Assembly (NCBI RefSeq): GCF_000337215.1
Contig: NZ_AOHZ01000055.1
Coordinates: 1-44,656, forward strand
Reading direction: 5' to 3'
Length of the DNA stretch: 44,656 nt
DNA from: Natronolimnohabitans innermongolicus JCM 12255
Lineage (GTDB): Archaea; Halobacteriota; Halobacteria; Halobacteriales; Natrialbaceae
The notes beneath the pieces were generated by a model. The model ran no database searches. It saw nothing but the letters and a program-made list of their open reading frames with translations, and had not been told where the DNA came from. The position numbers were made by a program, and so were the translations under genes. Shown here one piece after another: positions 33,573-42,739 of this stretch (positions are counted from its first letter, which is position 1; every line of letters begins with the position of its first letter).

Positions 33573-34703
33573 CTACTCGAGTCGATCCAGCACGGCCTCT
33601 TTCTCGTACGATAAGGAGAGCGACCGCGAGCGACCGCGCCCGTCGACTTCCGCGTAGTCGGCGTCGATCAGCCCCAGTTGGTCGAGTTTGTTGACGATTT
33701 CGGAGTAGCGCGTGTAGCCGAGGTCGGTCTCCTCGTGGAAGGCTTCGTAGACGTCGCCGGCCTGCTCGCCGTCGTTGTCGGCGATGACCTCGAGTAAGGT
33801 TCGCTCGGTGTCGGTCAGCCCCGAGAGGCTCCGCGAGAGGTTGATGTATTTGGACTTCTCGTAGGCCTCGGTGACGTCCTCGCGTTCGACGGTGCGACTG
33901 GCGCGCATCTCGGCGGTGAGTCCGGCTCGCCGAAGCAGGTCGATCCCCACCCGGAGGTCGCCGCTGTCGGCCGTGAGATCGGCGACGTACTCGAGGGTGT
34001 CCCGCGAGATGACGCCGTCGTTGAAGCCGCGCGTGACGCGCTCGCCGAGGATGTCGACGATCTCGGGCTGGTCGTAGACCGGGAAGTAGACGTCTTCGGG
34101 TCGGAAGACGCTCTGGACCCGCGAGTCGAGTTCGTCGATGACGTCGAGTGCGGGATCGGAGGAGACGACGATGACGCCGATCTTCGCGCCGGGGTACTCC
34201 TCGTGGGCGCGAAGCAGCGAGTACAGCGTATCGCTCGCCTCGTTCTCGTAGAAGAGGTAGTTGACGTCGTCTAAGGCGACGACCAGCACCTTGTCCTCCT
34301 CGACGAGTTTCTCGGCGATCTGGCCGAACAGTTTCTTGAAGGAGATGCCCGACGACGGCGGCTCGTAGTCGAACGTCCCCTCGAACAGCCTCGAGAACAC
34401 CGAGTAGCGCGTCGCGTTGACCTGGCAGTTGACGCGGATCGTCCGGACGTCGCTGGTCTGGGCGCCGACCTCGTCGAAGAGCTTCTGGATGGCCGTCGTC
34501 TTGCCGGTGCCGGGCGGGCCGCGAACCATGACGTTCAGCGGCCGCGACCCGCGCACCGCCGGCCGGAGCGCGTAGGTCAGACTGTCCGTCTGGCTCTCGC
34601 GGTGCTTGAACGTCTCGGGGACGTAGTCGATCTCGAAGACGTGCTCGTCTCTGAACACGGATTCGTCCCACGACAACATGCCCCCATCGGGGTCGTCCGC
34701 CAT
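33573..34703 (-). CDS. Orc1/Cdc6-family replication initiator protein
   Basis: The 376-residue AAA+ protein has Walker A GPPGTGKTT (62-70), Walker B VVALDDVNYLF, sensor VIVVSSDP, and a C-terminal winged helix (about 300-376, AGDVYEAFHEETDLGYTRYS and VNKLDQLGLIDADYAEV). Archaeal Orc1/Cdc6 proteins bind origins; haloarchaea hold many paralogues and only some start replication. No origin-type repeat was found in the 142 bp upstream, so this copy may work in trans or have another role. The start could also be ATG at codon 9, but 34703 is favoured because the upstream part is compatible with coding. Confidence 0.93.
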   Translation of the reverse strand: MADDPDGGMLSWDESVFRDEHVFEIDYVPETFKHRESQTDSLTYALRPAVRGSRPLNVMVRGPPGTGKTTAIQKLFDEVGAQTSDVRTIRVNCQVNATRYSVFSRLFEGTFDYEPPSSGISFKKLFGQIAEKLVEEDKVLVVALDDVNYLFYENEASDTLYSLLRAHEEYPGAKIGVIVVSSDPALDVIDELDSRVQSVFRPEDVYFPVYDQPEIVDILGERVTRGFNDGVISRDTLEYVADLTADSGDLRVGIDLLRRAGLTAEMRASRTVEREDVTEAYEKSKYINLSRSLSGLTDTERTLLEVIADNDGEQAGDVYEAFHEETDLGYTRYSEIVNKLDQLGLIDADYAEVDGRGRSRSLSLSYEKEAVLDRLE

Positions 34704-34845
34704 TACACTTTCACCTCGCTCTCCGAGCCACTTAGTTCTTCGCTGCGGGTCAGCGCTCGAGCCGATCAGTGTGATCGTTCGGTCGTCGGCGCTGCTGTCG
34801 TCGCCTCGCTTACGGTCGCCGTTCGCTTCGAGCAGTGCCGACTCG

Positions 34846-35013
34846 TCAAGCCAGTTCGACCCGCTCCATCCCGCGCTCGATGTCGGCCCGGTCGATCCGC
34901 CCGTTGTGGGTCATCCGCACGTGTGCCCGCACCAGTCGCTCCACCTCGTCGGAACTGCTCGAGCGAATCGCGAACTGACAGCTCCCCTCCGAACACGCGA
35001 ATTGATAGGGCAT
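34846..35013 (-). CDS. DUF1059-family small protein (55 aa)
   Basis: The product starts MPYQFACSEGSCQFAIRSSS and continues DEVERLVRAHVRMTHN. The pattern C-x4-C near the start and AH...HN later marks the DUF1059 family of small proteins, where Cys7, Cys12, His31 and His36 could bind zinc. Function is unknown. The frame extends to 35790, but those residues overlap the MFS gene and are not coding. It lies 142 bp upstream of the orc gene, same strand. Confidence 0.82.
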   Translation of the reverse strand: MPYQFACSEGSCQFAIRSSSSDEVERLVRAHVRMTHNGRIDRADIERGMERVELA

Positions 35014-35117
35014 ACCACAGCGTCCCCTGAGCGCGGAAGTAGTAGTTTTACTTGCGTGTGAGGGCCAGATTCGAGACCGTTCGACGGCCTCGAGGCCACC
35101 GCGACCGATCTCGGTCC

Positions 35118-36338
35118 CTACGGACCTCCGTCCAGCACCAGTCCGACGACCACCGCCGTAAGCGCGAGAACGACGGTGCCGGTGAGAAAGAGCACCGAGT
35201 AGGAACTCGCCGAGAGGAGGACGCCGAACGCGACCGGCGAGACGGAGATCGCGCCGGTTTTGCCGACCTCGAGGACGCTGACGACGCGGCCGCGAACGTC
35301 GGGCGCCGCGGCGGCGGTGACGGCGTCGTTCGCGACAGGATCGAAGAGTCCGTCGCCGATGCTCGCGATGCCGAGGATGATCAGCACGAGCACCGGATCG
35401 CGGGTCAACAACAGCGCTGCGGTGCCGGCACCGAACAGCAGGAGGCTTCCGACGAGGACGGCGCGGCGACCGACGCGACCGACGAGCCGGCCCGCCGTGG
35501 GCGCGGCGAGCAGTCGCCCCAGTCCCAGCACGGCGACGGCGAGGCCGCCGACGAACTCGCTCGTCCCGAGGACGGTCACCGCATACAGCGGCACGAACGT
35601 AAACAGCGCGTAGCGGACCAGAAAGAGGACGCCGACGCCGACGATGACGATCCGCATCTCGCGGGTGAGCGCGGCGGCGACCTCGCGGACGAGCTCGAGG
35701 ACGCGCGACAGGGATGGTACCCCCGACGCGGCGGCGGCGCTCGAGCCGTTCGCGGGCGCCGACTCGGGTTCGGGAAGCCAGACGTAACACAGGACGAACG
35801 CGACGAACGAGAGCCCGTAGAGGGCGAACGGCAGCCGCCAGGAAACGTCGACGAGCGCGCCGGCGAGCAGGGGGGAGGCGACGCCGACCAGCCCCGTGAT
35901 GCTCGTCAGGAACCCCTGGGCCGTCGTCGCCGCGCGCCCCTCGTAGAGGTCGCCGATCAGCGTGATCGACATCGGGAGCAAGCCGGGGAACGCACAGCCC
36001 TGAATCGCTCGCAGAAGGATGATGACGGCGAAGGAGTCGACGAACGCGATGGCGACGCCCGCCAGCCCGTAGACGACCAGCGAGGTGAGAAACACGCGTC
36101 GCCGGCCGAGCGCGTCGGTCAGCGAGCCGACGATCGGAATCGCGACGACGGCGGTGAGGAAGAACGCCGTCATCACCATCCCCACGCGCGCTTCCGTCAG
36201 ATCGAACGCCGACGCCATCCCCGGCAGCGCCGGTGAGACGAGCGTGCTCGCGAAGACGCCGACGCCGGCGAGCCCGAGGACGGCGTAGAGTTTCGGATCG
36301 TCGGCGAGGCCTGACCCCGTGTCGACGCTACTCGCCAT
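35118..36338 (-). CDS. MFS transporter
   Basis: A 406-residue integral membrane protein with about 12 TM helices. The MFS loop motif between TM2 and TM3 is clear (GSLTDALGRRRVFLTSLVVY), and a repeat of it lies in the second half (AGRLVGRVGRRAVLVGSLLL). An acidic/Ala-rich cytoplasmic loop (ESAPANGSSAAAASGVP) joins the halves. Drug or small-metabolite export is likely by analogy with the drug:H+ antiporter families, but the substrate is unknown. ATG 36338 is preferred; an in-frame GTG at 36353 is possible. Confidence 0.93.
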   Translation of the reverse strand: MASSVDTGSGLADDPKLYAVLGLAGVGVFASTLVSPALPGMASAFDLTEARVGMVMTAFFLTAVVAIPIVGSLTDALGRRRVFLTSLVVYGLAGVAIAFVDSFAVIILLRAIQGCAFPGLLPMSITLIGDLYEGRAATTAQGFLTSITGLVGVASPLLAGALVDVSWRLPFALYGLSFVAFVLCYVWLPEPESAPANGSSAAAASGVPSLSRVLELVREVAAALTREMRIVIVGVGVLFLVRYALFTFVPLYAVTVLGTSEFVGGLAVAVLGLGRLLAAPTAGRLVGRVGRRAVLVGSLLLFGAGTAALLLTRDPVLVLIILGIASIGDGLFDPVANDAVTAAAAPDVRGRVVSVLEVGKTGAISVSPVAFGVLLSASSYSVLFLTGTVVLALTAVVVGLVLDGGP

Positions 36339-36508
36339 CGCGCTCGAGTTCACTCGGGTGTCGACTACCGTCGACCGTGGCGCCTACCGAATCGACCACC
36401 GACCGGCCCACCACGACTTCTTGCGAACAGTTCACGAATAGCGTATGCCGAAGATGCGTCAAATAGCTACGGGAATCGGAATCCGACGCGGGCGCCGTCG
36501 ACCGCCGC

Positions 36509-38566
36509 TCAGTCGAACTTCTCGAGCAGACGGTCGTAGAAGACGGGCTCCGGTTCGCGGTCGGCCGACCCGTCGCTCGCCGGCGCGCCCCCGTTGGCCG
36601 CGACCTGCTCGTCGCGGGCCTCGTCGGCCAGTTTCTCGACGATCAGCTCCGGCGTCGAGCGCGCGAGGTGGTCTTTGACCGGCGATCGGTTCACCTCGAG
36701 TTCGCCGTCGACCAGTCCGACCGCCTCGATGCCGTCGACGGTGACGTCGTAGTCTGCCATCTCACGGATCTCGCCGGCCAGGTGGGAGACGAAGACGGCC
36801 GTCGCGTCGTTCTCGGAGAGCGCTTCGAGGATGCCGGCGATGATCTTCGCCGACGCCCCGGGTTCGGTGATACTCTCGAGTTCGTCGACGAGCACGAGCG
36901 ATCCCTCCCCGCCCTGCGCGAGGTCGGCGAACTCCCGGACGGTGGACTCGAAGGCGCCCGCGTCGAGGGTGCCCTGGGTCTTGGCGTGGTAGTGGAGGTC
37001 GTCGAACCGCCGCAGCCGGACGCGATCCGCGGGTACCGGTAGCCCCATGTGTGCCAGCACGACGACGCTCGCGACCAGATCCAGCGTCGAGGTCTTCCCG
37101 CCGCTGTTGACCCCCGACAGCAGGGCGACGCCGGAGACGTCGTAGTCGACGGGATCGATCTCGGCGAGCGGTTCGTCGAGCAGCGGCGACCGGCCGCCCT
37201 CGATGGCGAAGCCGACGGCGTCAGCGTCGTCGTCGGAGACGAACGCCGGCATCGTACACTCGTACTCCCGGGCGAACCGTGCGACGGCGAGTTCGACGTC
37301 TAACTCGAGGGCGTCCCGGACCAGCTGTCGGGCGCCCTCGCGCTGGTCGGCCAGGTCGGCCGCGAGTTCGCGTTTGAGCCGTCCGGCGCGGCGTTCCTTG
37401 GCCGCGGTCAGCTCCTCGCGCAGCCGCGAGATCACCTCCTCGTCGCGTTCGACGGGGAACGTCGGCTCGTCGCTGAACGCGCGGCGAGCCACCTCGGCCT
37501 CGCCCTGGTCCAGATCGAGTGCGTCGATCAGGTGTTCGCGGGCGGCCTCGACCGCCACGGCGTACTCGTCCGCGAGCTCTCGGGAGAGCAGCGAATCGAC
37601 GCCGGCACCGCGTTCGACCAGCGAGAGCAGGTCCGAGCCCTCGATGGTGACGTCCTGTTCGCGGATCGCCTCCCGCAGGCGATCGTTGGCGACGCTTTCG
37701 GCCGCGCTCGCAGCCGCGTCCAGATCGTCGACCGCCGTCGTCAGGCGATCGAGCTCCTCGTCGCCCGCGACGGTGCCGTCCTCGTCGAGGCGCGCGAGGC
37801 CGTCCTCGAGCGCCGCGAGGTCGCAGGCCGGCTCGAGGGCCGCGGTTCGATGCACCTCGACGGCGGCCTGCAGGCGGTCCCGGTTGCGCGCGAAAAAGGC
37901 GAGCGGACGCTCGGGGACGACCTCGGCGGGGTTCTCGAGAGCGTCGGGAGTGACCTGAACGTCGCCCTCGACGGTGACGCCGGCGAAGGACTCGTCCAGC
38001 GCGTACACCGTGGCGTAGCCGCGGGCGAGCTCGGCCAGTCCCTGGGCGTCCTCGACGACTTCGACGGAGAGCTCCGGAATCGCCTCCCGCGCCGCCGAGT
38101 AGCGCTCGGCGTCGGTCGTCGCCAGACAGCGCTCGCGGACGCGGACGTCGCCCGGCTTCCGCAGCGGTTCGACGCCCTCGAGGGCCTCGAGGACGGCCGC
38201 GTCGTACTCGCGCTCGACGGCCTCGGCGGCGAACGTCTGCACCTCCTCGATGCGCGACCGGCGCGGACTCGGGTAGATCGTCTCGAGTCGCTGGGCGGCG
38301 TAGTCGGTGACCGTCCGTTCTTGCAGCAGCCCCAGCACATCGCGGTAGATCTCGCGAGCCCGATCGGTCGCGAGGAAGCCGCCCGGATCGTCGTGTTCGA
38401 GCCGGATCGCGCCGCGGGCGATGCGAGCGGCCCGGCCCTGGCTGATCCCCGGCGCGGTCGAGATCGTCGCCACGTCGCCGCGTCGCAGCGCGCGTTCGGG
38501 CTCGTCGAGCGCGGCGAGCGCCCGCGCGGTCTTTTCGCCCACGCCCGGGATCGTCTCGAGGTCCAT
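36509..38566 (-). CDS. MutS-family ATPase with N-terminal HhH domain (archaeal MutS2-like)
   Basis: The 685-residue protein starts with a helix-hairpin-helix pair (TIPGVGEKTARALAALDE, about 5-22; STAPGISQGRAARIA, about 36-50), has a long helical clamp/lever region, and ends in the MutS ATPase: LLSGVNSGGKTSTLDL (Walker A about 484-494), LVLVDELESITEPGASAKII (Walker B about 557-562) and AVFVSHLAGEIREM. It lacks the MutS1 mismatch-reading domain and the Smr nuclease domain of bacterial MutS2. A role in recombination or branched-DNA handling is more likely than mismatch repair; unproven. Start ATG 38566. Confidence 0.9.
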   Translation of the reverse strand: MDLETIPGVGEKTARALAALDEPERALRRGDVATISTAPGISQGRAARIARGAIRLEHDDPGGFLATDRAREIYRDVLGLLQERTVTDYAAQRLETIYPSPRRSRIEEVQTFAAEAVEREYDAAVLEALEGVEPLRKPGDVRVRERCLATTDAERYSAAREAIPELSVEVVEDAQGLAELARGYATVYALDESFAGVTVEGDVQVTPDALENPAEVVPERPLAFFARNRDRLQAAVEVHRTAALEPACDLAALEDGLARLDEDGTVAGDEELDRLTTAVDDLDAAASAAESVANDRLREAIREQDVTIEGSDLLSLVERGAGVDSLLSRELADEYAVAVEAAREHLIDALDLDQGEAEVARRAFSDEPTFPVERDEEVISRLREELTAAKERRAGRLKRELAADLADQREGARQLVRDALELDVELAVARFAREYECTMPAFVSDDDADAVGFAIEGGRSPLLDEPLAEIDPVDYDVSGVALLSGVNSGGKTSTLDLVASVVVLAHMGLPVPADRVRLRRFDDLHYHAKTQGTLDAGAFESTVREFADLAQGGEGSLVLVDELESITEPGASAKIIAGILEALSENDATAVFVSHLAGEIREMADYDVTVDGIEAVGLVDGELEVNRSPVKDHLARSTPELIVEKLADEARDEQVAANGGAPASDGSADREPEPVFYDRLLEKFD

Positions 38567-38648
38567 TCGTTCTCGAGGGTCGTATCAAACCGGAGCGAGA
38601 AAAACCTCCCGCCCGTCTCTTTTCGTACTCGGGGTGGTACCCCGGCAC

Positions 38649-40295
38649 ATGACAGTCGATGCGCTCGAGTATCACCGTCGCACGAAACACTCGCCCAAAA
38701 GCGTCCGGGAGGGGCAACCCGGGCTCGACTTCGACATCAAGCCGCGGCCGTACAAGGTGTACGCGGACCTGCCGTCGGTTCCGCTCGCGGACTCGATTCG
38801 GCCGCCCCAGCAGCCGGCGCTGTCCGCGGTCGCCGAACCGACGCCCGACGGGGTGGTGCCGGCCGACGGCGAGGAATCTCGCGTCGACCGACTCGACCGT
38901 GAAACCGTCGCCACCCTCTGTTACTACGCCGCGGGTATCACGAAGCGGATCGAGCTTCGGAACCGCTCGAAGCTGTTCCGCGCCGCGTCGACGACCGGCG
39001 CGCTCTATCACGTCGACCTGTACGCGGTCTGTGGCGACCGCCCCCGTCTCGAGGCCGGCGTCTACCACTTCGACCCGCGGACGTTCTCGCTGGACGTCCT
39101 CCGAGCGGGCGACTTCCGGGGTGTCCTCGCGGCCGCGAGCGGGGACGACGCCGTCGGCGACGCGCCGCTGTCGATCGTCGCGACCTCGACGTGGTGGCGA
39201 AACGCCTGGAAGTACGAGGAACGGACCTTTCGCCACGCCTTCTGGGACTCCGGGACGACGCTGGCGAACCTGCTGGCGGTTGCGCACGCGCTGGACCTCC
39301 GGGCCGAGGTCGTCGCGGGCTTCGCGGACCGACCGGTCGCCGACCTGCTCGGGGTCGATCCCGAGCGGGAAGCGCCACTCGAGATCGTTCCGATCGGCGT
39401 CGGCGACGGCGGTGACGGCGGCGACGGCGGGGCCGGGGATACCGCGTCGGACGCGGCCGCCGTCGACCCCATCGACCCCGATACCGAACCCCTCTCGCCG
39501 ACCGAGCGGGAGTACCCGCTGCTCTACGAGGCCTGGGACGCCGGCGCGCTCGAGGACGGCGCGGCGGCCGCACTGTGGCGATCCGACGGTCCGAGCGCCG
39601 CCGACTCGATCGGGACCCGAGACGCCGGCGACCGCGCCCGCGTCCCGCTCGAGCCGGTCGGTCCGGAGACGGCTTCGAGTCGCCCGCTGCACGAGACGAT
39701 CCGGCGACGGGGTTCCTGTCGGCAGTACGACCCCGACCCGATCAGTTTCCGAAAGCTCTCGACGGTGCTCGACCGCGCCGTCCGCGGGGTGGCGATGGAC
39801 TGCCGGCGAGCGGACGACCGACGCGGGGCCTCGAACGAGCGTGCGGACGCCCCGCGACGCCCGAGCCGGAACGGCGCCCGGCCGCTGTCGTTCTGCGATC
39901 CGTACCTCGTGGCAAACGGCGTCGAGGGTCTCGAATCGGGCAGCTACCACTATCATCCCGAGGCGGGCGAACTCGAGCGCCTCCGGTCGGGCGACTATCG
40001 GCAGGAGGCCACCCACCTCGCGCTCGACCAGCGGCTGGGCGGCGACGCTGCGGCCTGTCTGTATTTCCTGACCGACCTCGAGGCGGTCGTCGACGCCCTC
40101 GGCGACCGCGGCTACCGCGTCGCGCAACTCGAGGCCGCGCTGACCGCCGGGCGGCTGTACCTGGCCACCTACGCCCACCGAGCGCTGGGCGGGACGGGAC
40201 TGACCTTCTACGACGACCTCGTCACCGAGTTCTTCGCGCCTCGCGCTGCGGGGCAGACGCCGCTGTTTCTCTACACGATCGGACGGCCGGCGTAG
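38649..40295 (+). CDS. SagB/ThcOx-type nitroreductase-family protein with two tandem domains
   Basis: A 548-residue protein with two nitroreductase-like domains. The first (about 1-270) begins ALEYHRRTKHSPKS and has ITKRIELRNRSKLFRAASTT; the second (about 340-548) has RPLHETIRRRGSCRQYDPDP, GVEGLESGSYHYHPEAGELE and RALGGTGLTFYDDLVTEFFA. SagB-like enzymes use FMN to oxidise azolines in ribosomal peptides, but no YcaO cyclase or precursor peptide gene is near, so the substrate is unknown. A flexible Gly/Asp linker (GDGGDGGDGGAGD) separates the domains. ATG 38649 gives the family-like start; the frame upstream overlaps the mutS-like gene. Confidence 0.88.
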   Translation: MTVDALEYHRRTKHSPKSVREGQPGLDFDIKPRPYKVYADLPSVPLADSIRPPQQPALSAVAEPTPDGVVPADGEESRVDRLDRETVATLCYYAAGITKRIELRNRSKLFRAASTTGALYHVDLYAVCGDRPRLEAGVYHFDPRTFSLDVLRAGDFRGVLAAASGDDAVGDAPLSIVATSTWWRNAWKYEERTFRHAFWDSGTTLANLLAVAHALDLRAEVVAGFADRPVADLLGVDPEREAPLEIVPIGVGDGGDGGDGGAGDTASDAAAVDPIDPDTEPLSPTEREYPLLYEAWDAGALEDGAAAALWRSDGPSAADSIGTRDAGDRARVPLEPVGPETASSRPLHETIRRRGSCRQYDPDPISFRKLSTVLDRAVRGVAMDCRRADDRRGASNERADAPRRPSRNGARPLSFCDPYLVANGVEGLESGSYHYHPEAGELERLRSGDYRQEATHLALDQRLGGDAAACLYFLTDLEAVVDALGDRGYRVAQLEAALTAGRLYLATYAHRALGGTGLTFYDDLVTEFFAPRAAGQTPLFLYTIGRPA

Positions 40296-40398
40296 GCTCG
40301 CCGAGCGCCGCGAGCGCCTCGAGCGGATCGAGACGCCGTCTGTCCGAACTTGCGCCCTCCGGGTGGCTCGTTATTCGGTCGGCTTCCCAAGGACGGAT

Positions 40399-40620
40399 AT
40401 GGTACTCAAGCGACTCCTCGGTTCGACGGCGACGCGATCGCTGACGGTGGTATCGGTGCTCTCGGAAGCGAAAACGGCGTTCAGTCATGGCAACAGGGTC
40501 CGCGGCGCGCTCTTGCTCGGCGTCGCCGCTCTCGCCTGGAAGTGGGCGATCATCGGCATGGCCGCCCAGGGCGTTCTCAACCTCGTTCGCGGCGGCTCGT
40601 CGGACTCGAGTCCGGCCTGA
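40399..40620 (+). CDS. Small membrane-associated protein (73 aa), function unknown
   Basis: The product begins MVLKRLLGSTATRSLTVVSV and has one hydrophobic helix (about 38-60, GALLLGVAALAWKWAIIGMA) with a short Ser-rich tail. It matches the pattern of short haloarchaeal membrane proteins without a known role. A GTTATTC element at 40369-40375 stands 24-30 nt before ATG 40399, supporting this start over 40363. Confidence 0.7.
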   Translation: MVLKRLLGSTATRSLTVVSVLSEAKTAFSHGNRVRGALLLGVAALAWKWAIIGMAAQGVLNLVRGGSSDSSPA

Positions 40621-40693
40621 GACCGGAGAGGCCGACCGTTCGCTCGCGTTCGACTCGAGCCGCGAGTGACGCGTCGAAACCGTCGTCGAGCGG

Positions 40694-41629
40694 TTACTTC
40701 TCCAGATACCGCGCCGCCGACCGACAGACGGTGACGCCGTCGGCGAGCGACGTGGCGATCGTCCGCGGCGAGGACTGGCGAACGTCGCCGGCGGCGAACA
40801 GCCCGGGTTCCGCCGTCTCTAACGACTGGTCGACGGCGATGGCGCCGCAGTCGGTTCGCGGAACCCACTCCGGGAGGAACGACGCCGCGGGCTCGACGCC
40901 GTGTTGAACGTACAGTCCGTCGACGGCCTCGACGTACTCGGCGTCCTCGGTGCGGTCGAACAACTCGAGGCGCTCGAGGACGTCTTCGCCGTCGACGCCG
41001 CGGATCTCGGTGTCGGTCCGAACCTCGACGTCCGGGTGTTCGGCGATCCGCTCGCGGAACGCCTCGCCGGCGGCCAGTTGCGACCCCTCCTCGACGACCA
41101 CGACGCGGTCGGCGTGTTCGGTCAGGTAGCGCGCGTCGGCCAGCGCCCACTCGTCGCTGCCGGAGACGGCGACGGTCTCGCCGGCGTACAGCGGTCCGTC
41201 GCACATCGCACAGTAGAAGACGCCGCGGCCGCGGTAGGCTTCGGCGTCGGGGACGTCCAGCCTGATCGGTCGACTGCCGGTGGCGACGACGACGGTGCGG
41301 GCGTCGTAGGTCCCTTCGGTCGTGTCGACCGCGAAGCCTCGAGACCCCTCGTCCGCTCGTCGAACGTCGTCGACGGCCGCCAGTCGAACCTGACCGCCGA
41401 CCTCGCCGAGCTGGTCGACCAGCGTCGAGCGGAGCTCCGGCCCCGTGGTCTCGGGATGGCCCGGTAGATTCTCGATGGTGTGGCGGTTGACGAGCTCGCC
41501 GCCGACGGACTCCCGTTCGAAGAGTACCGCTTCGAATCCGCGGCGACCGGCGGCGATACCAGCGGCTAGCCCGGCTGGTCCCGAGCCGACCACGAGAAGG
41601 TCGTAATCGTACTCGTCGTCGGAGCCCAT
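40694..41629 (-). CDS. Thioredoxin-reductase-like flavoprotein with atypical nucleotide site
   Basis: A 311-residue protein with the FAD site LLVVGSGPAGLAAGIAAGRR (11-30), ATGSRPIRL, the redox CxxC at Cys140/Cys143 (FYCAMCDG) and the second FAD motif LFAAGDVR. This is the low-Mr thioredoxin reductase fold. The NADPH site is altered: GGGDSA reads SGSDEW (156-161) and the HRRxxxR that grips the 2'-phosphate reads EEGSQLAA, so NADPH is unlikely and NADH, F420 or ferredoxin could be the donor. It is the third gene of an operon with the UGSC-family protein and its partner, 5 bp after the partner stop. ATG 41629 is chosen. Confidence 0.93.
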   Translation of the reverse strand: MGSDDEYDYDLLVVGSGPAGLAAGIAAGRRGFEAVLFERESVGGELVNRHTIENLPGHPETTGPELRSTLVDQLGEVGGQVRLAAVDDVRRADEGSRGFAVDTTEGTYDARTVVVATGSRPIRLDVPDAEAYRGRGVFYCAMCDGPLYAGETVAVSGSDEWALADARYLTEHADRVVVVEEGSQLAAGEAFRERIAEHPDVEVRTDTEIRGVDGEDVLERLELFDRTEDAEYVEAVDGLYVQHGVEPAASFLPEWVPRTDCGAIAVDQSLETAEPGLFAAGDVRQSSPRTIATSLADGVTVCRSAARYLEK

Positions 41630-41634
41630 GCCAG

Positions 41635-42738
41635 TTACCCACCGCCCGCCTGTCCCCACTCGCGGTCCAGTCCGTCGCCGTACCGCTCGAGGAGCGCGTC
41701 CCAGTTGTCGGGCAGTTCGACGCGCTTCGTCGTCGGACCGCCGAGAGTCGGCCCCATCGCCGCGTTGAACCGGCCGCTCCCGCCGGTGACGAACAGCTTG
41801 ATGCGCTCGGGATCGGCGAACTGCCGTCGCCAGAGCGACTGCAAGCCGTCGTCCTCGGCGTTCCCGCCGCCGAGACCGGACAGCTCGTCGGCCCGTCGCC
41901 GGGCGTTCTCGGAGATGTACTCCTTGATTTCGGCTTTCGTGTACGCCTCGAGCTCCTGGGCGTTGTACGGACAGAGCGCGTAGAACACCTCGAGCTGGGC
42001 GCCTTCGTAGCGCTCGTTGGCCGTCTCGGTCTTGAGCCCGACCATGTGCGGCGGCGTGTTACGGATCAGGCTCTCGACCATCTCCTGGTCGCCTCGCGGT
42101 CCCGCCTCGAACTTGTACTGGAGGAAGTTGTTGGGCGCCGCGAACGTGATCGTGCTGTCGTCGCGGTCGTAGCCGCGCTCGACGTGCAGCGGCTCCCAGG
42201 GGCTGCGCTCTTCGTTCTCGCCGGCGAACAGGCTGAACTTGAACGGGTTGCCGATGGTCGCCATCTCCTTCTCGCCGGGGTGGATGCGGGCGGTGTTCTT
42301 GTAGGCCAACCCGAGCGCCCGCCCGACGGTTCGATTGGTGCGGAAGCCGGGGCCGAATGCTGCGGTGTCGGAGTTGACGTCCAGCGCGCGCCGAATGGGG
42401 CCGTTGACGACGAAGAGATACGCCCACGAGCCGGTGCTGACCGAGGCCTGGATGGCGTTCGACTTGGGGTCGGCCAGCGCCCGCGCGCCGGCGACCAGCA
42501 GCGGCATGTGGATCGGCAGGCAGCCGGCCATCACGCCGTTTACCGCCAGCTTTTCCACCGTGAGGGCCCCCTCGCGGGTCCCGAGCCGACCGATCACCTC
42601 GTCGCGCGGCAGGTCCGTCCCCTCGAGCATCCGCTCGACGCGTTCCTCGCTCGGCGGCACGACCGGCAACCCGTCGGTTTTCCCCTTCCGGTAGAACGAC
42701 TCCGTTACGCCCTCGATATCCTGTTCTTGCCGACTCAT
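41635..42738 (-). CDS. Conserved UGSC-operon partner protein (367 aa), function unknown
   Basis: The protein begins MSRQEQDIEGVTESFYRKGK, then TDGLPVVPPSEERVERMLEG, followed by a conserved GVMAGCLPIHMPLLVAGARA (Cys and His) and a late ALCPYNAQELEAYTKAEIKE. Cys in GCLPIH and in ALCPYN may be redox-active. It is soluble and probably cytoplasmic. From memory, proteins of this pattern are found beside UGSC-type genes in several phyla. The start follows the UGSC stop by one base, and the TrxR-like gene begins 5 bp after its stop, so the three are co-expressed. Enzyme activity is not established. Confidence 0.8.
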   Translation of the reverse strand: MSRQEQDIEGVTESFYRKGKTDGLPVVPPSEERVERMLEGTDLPRDEVIGRLGTREGALTVEKLAVNGVMAGCLPIHMPLLVAGARALADPKSNAIQASVSTGSWAYLFVVNGPIRRALDVNSDTAAFGPGFRTNRTVGRALGLAYKNTARIHPGEKEMATIGNPFKFSLFAGENEERSPWEPLHVERGYDRDDSTITFAAPNNFLQYKFEAGPRGDQEMVESLIRNTPPHMVGLKTETANERYEGAQLEVFYALCPYNAQELEAYTKAEIKEYISENARRRADELSGLGGGNAEDDGLQSLWRRQFADPERIKLFVTGGSGRFNAAMGPTLGGPTTKRVELPDNWDALLERYGDGLDREWGQAGGG

Positions 42739-42739
42739 G

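Noticed and set aside
34704-34845. Replication origin next to orc1
   Set aside because: No A/T-rich unwinding element or repeated origin-recognition box is seen.
37221-40178. 985-codon minus-strand frame spanning the mutS-like and SagB-like genes
   Set aside because: It is Arg/Gly/Ala-rich, overlaps two genes with clear motifs and has no domain of its own.
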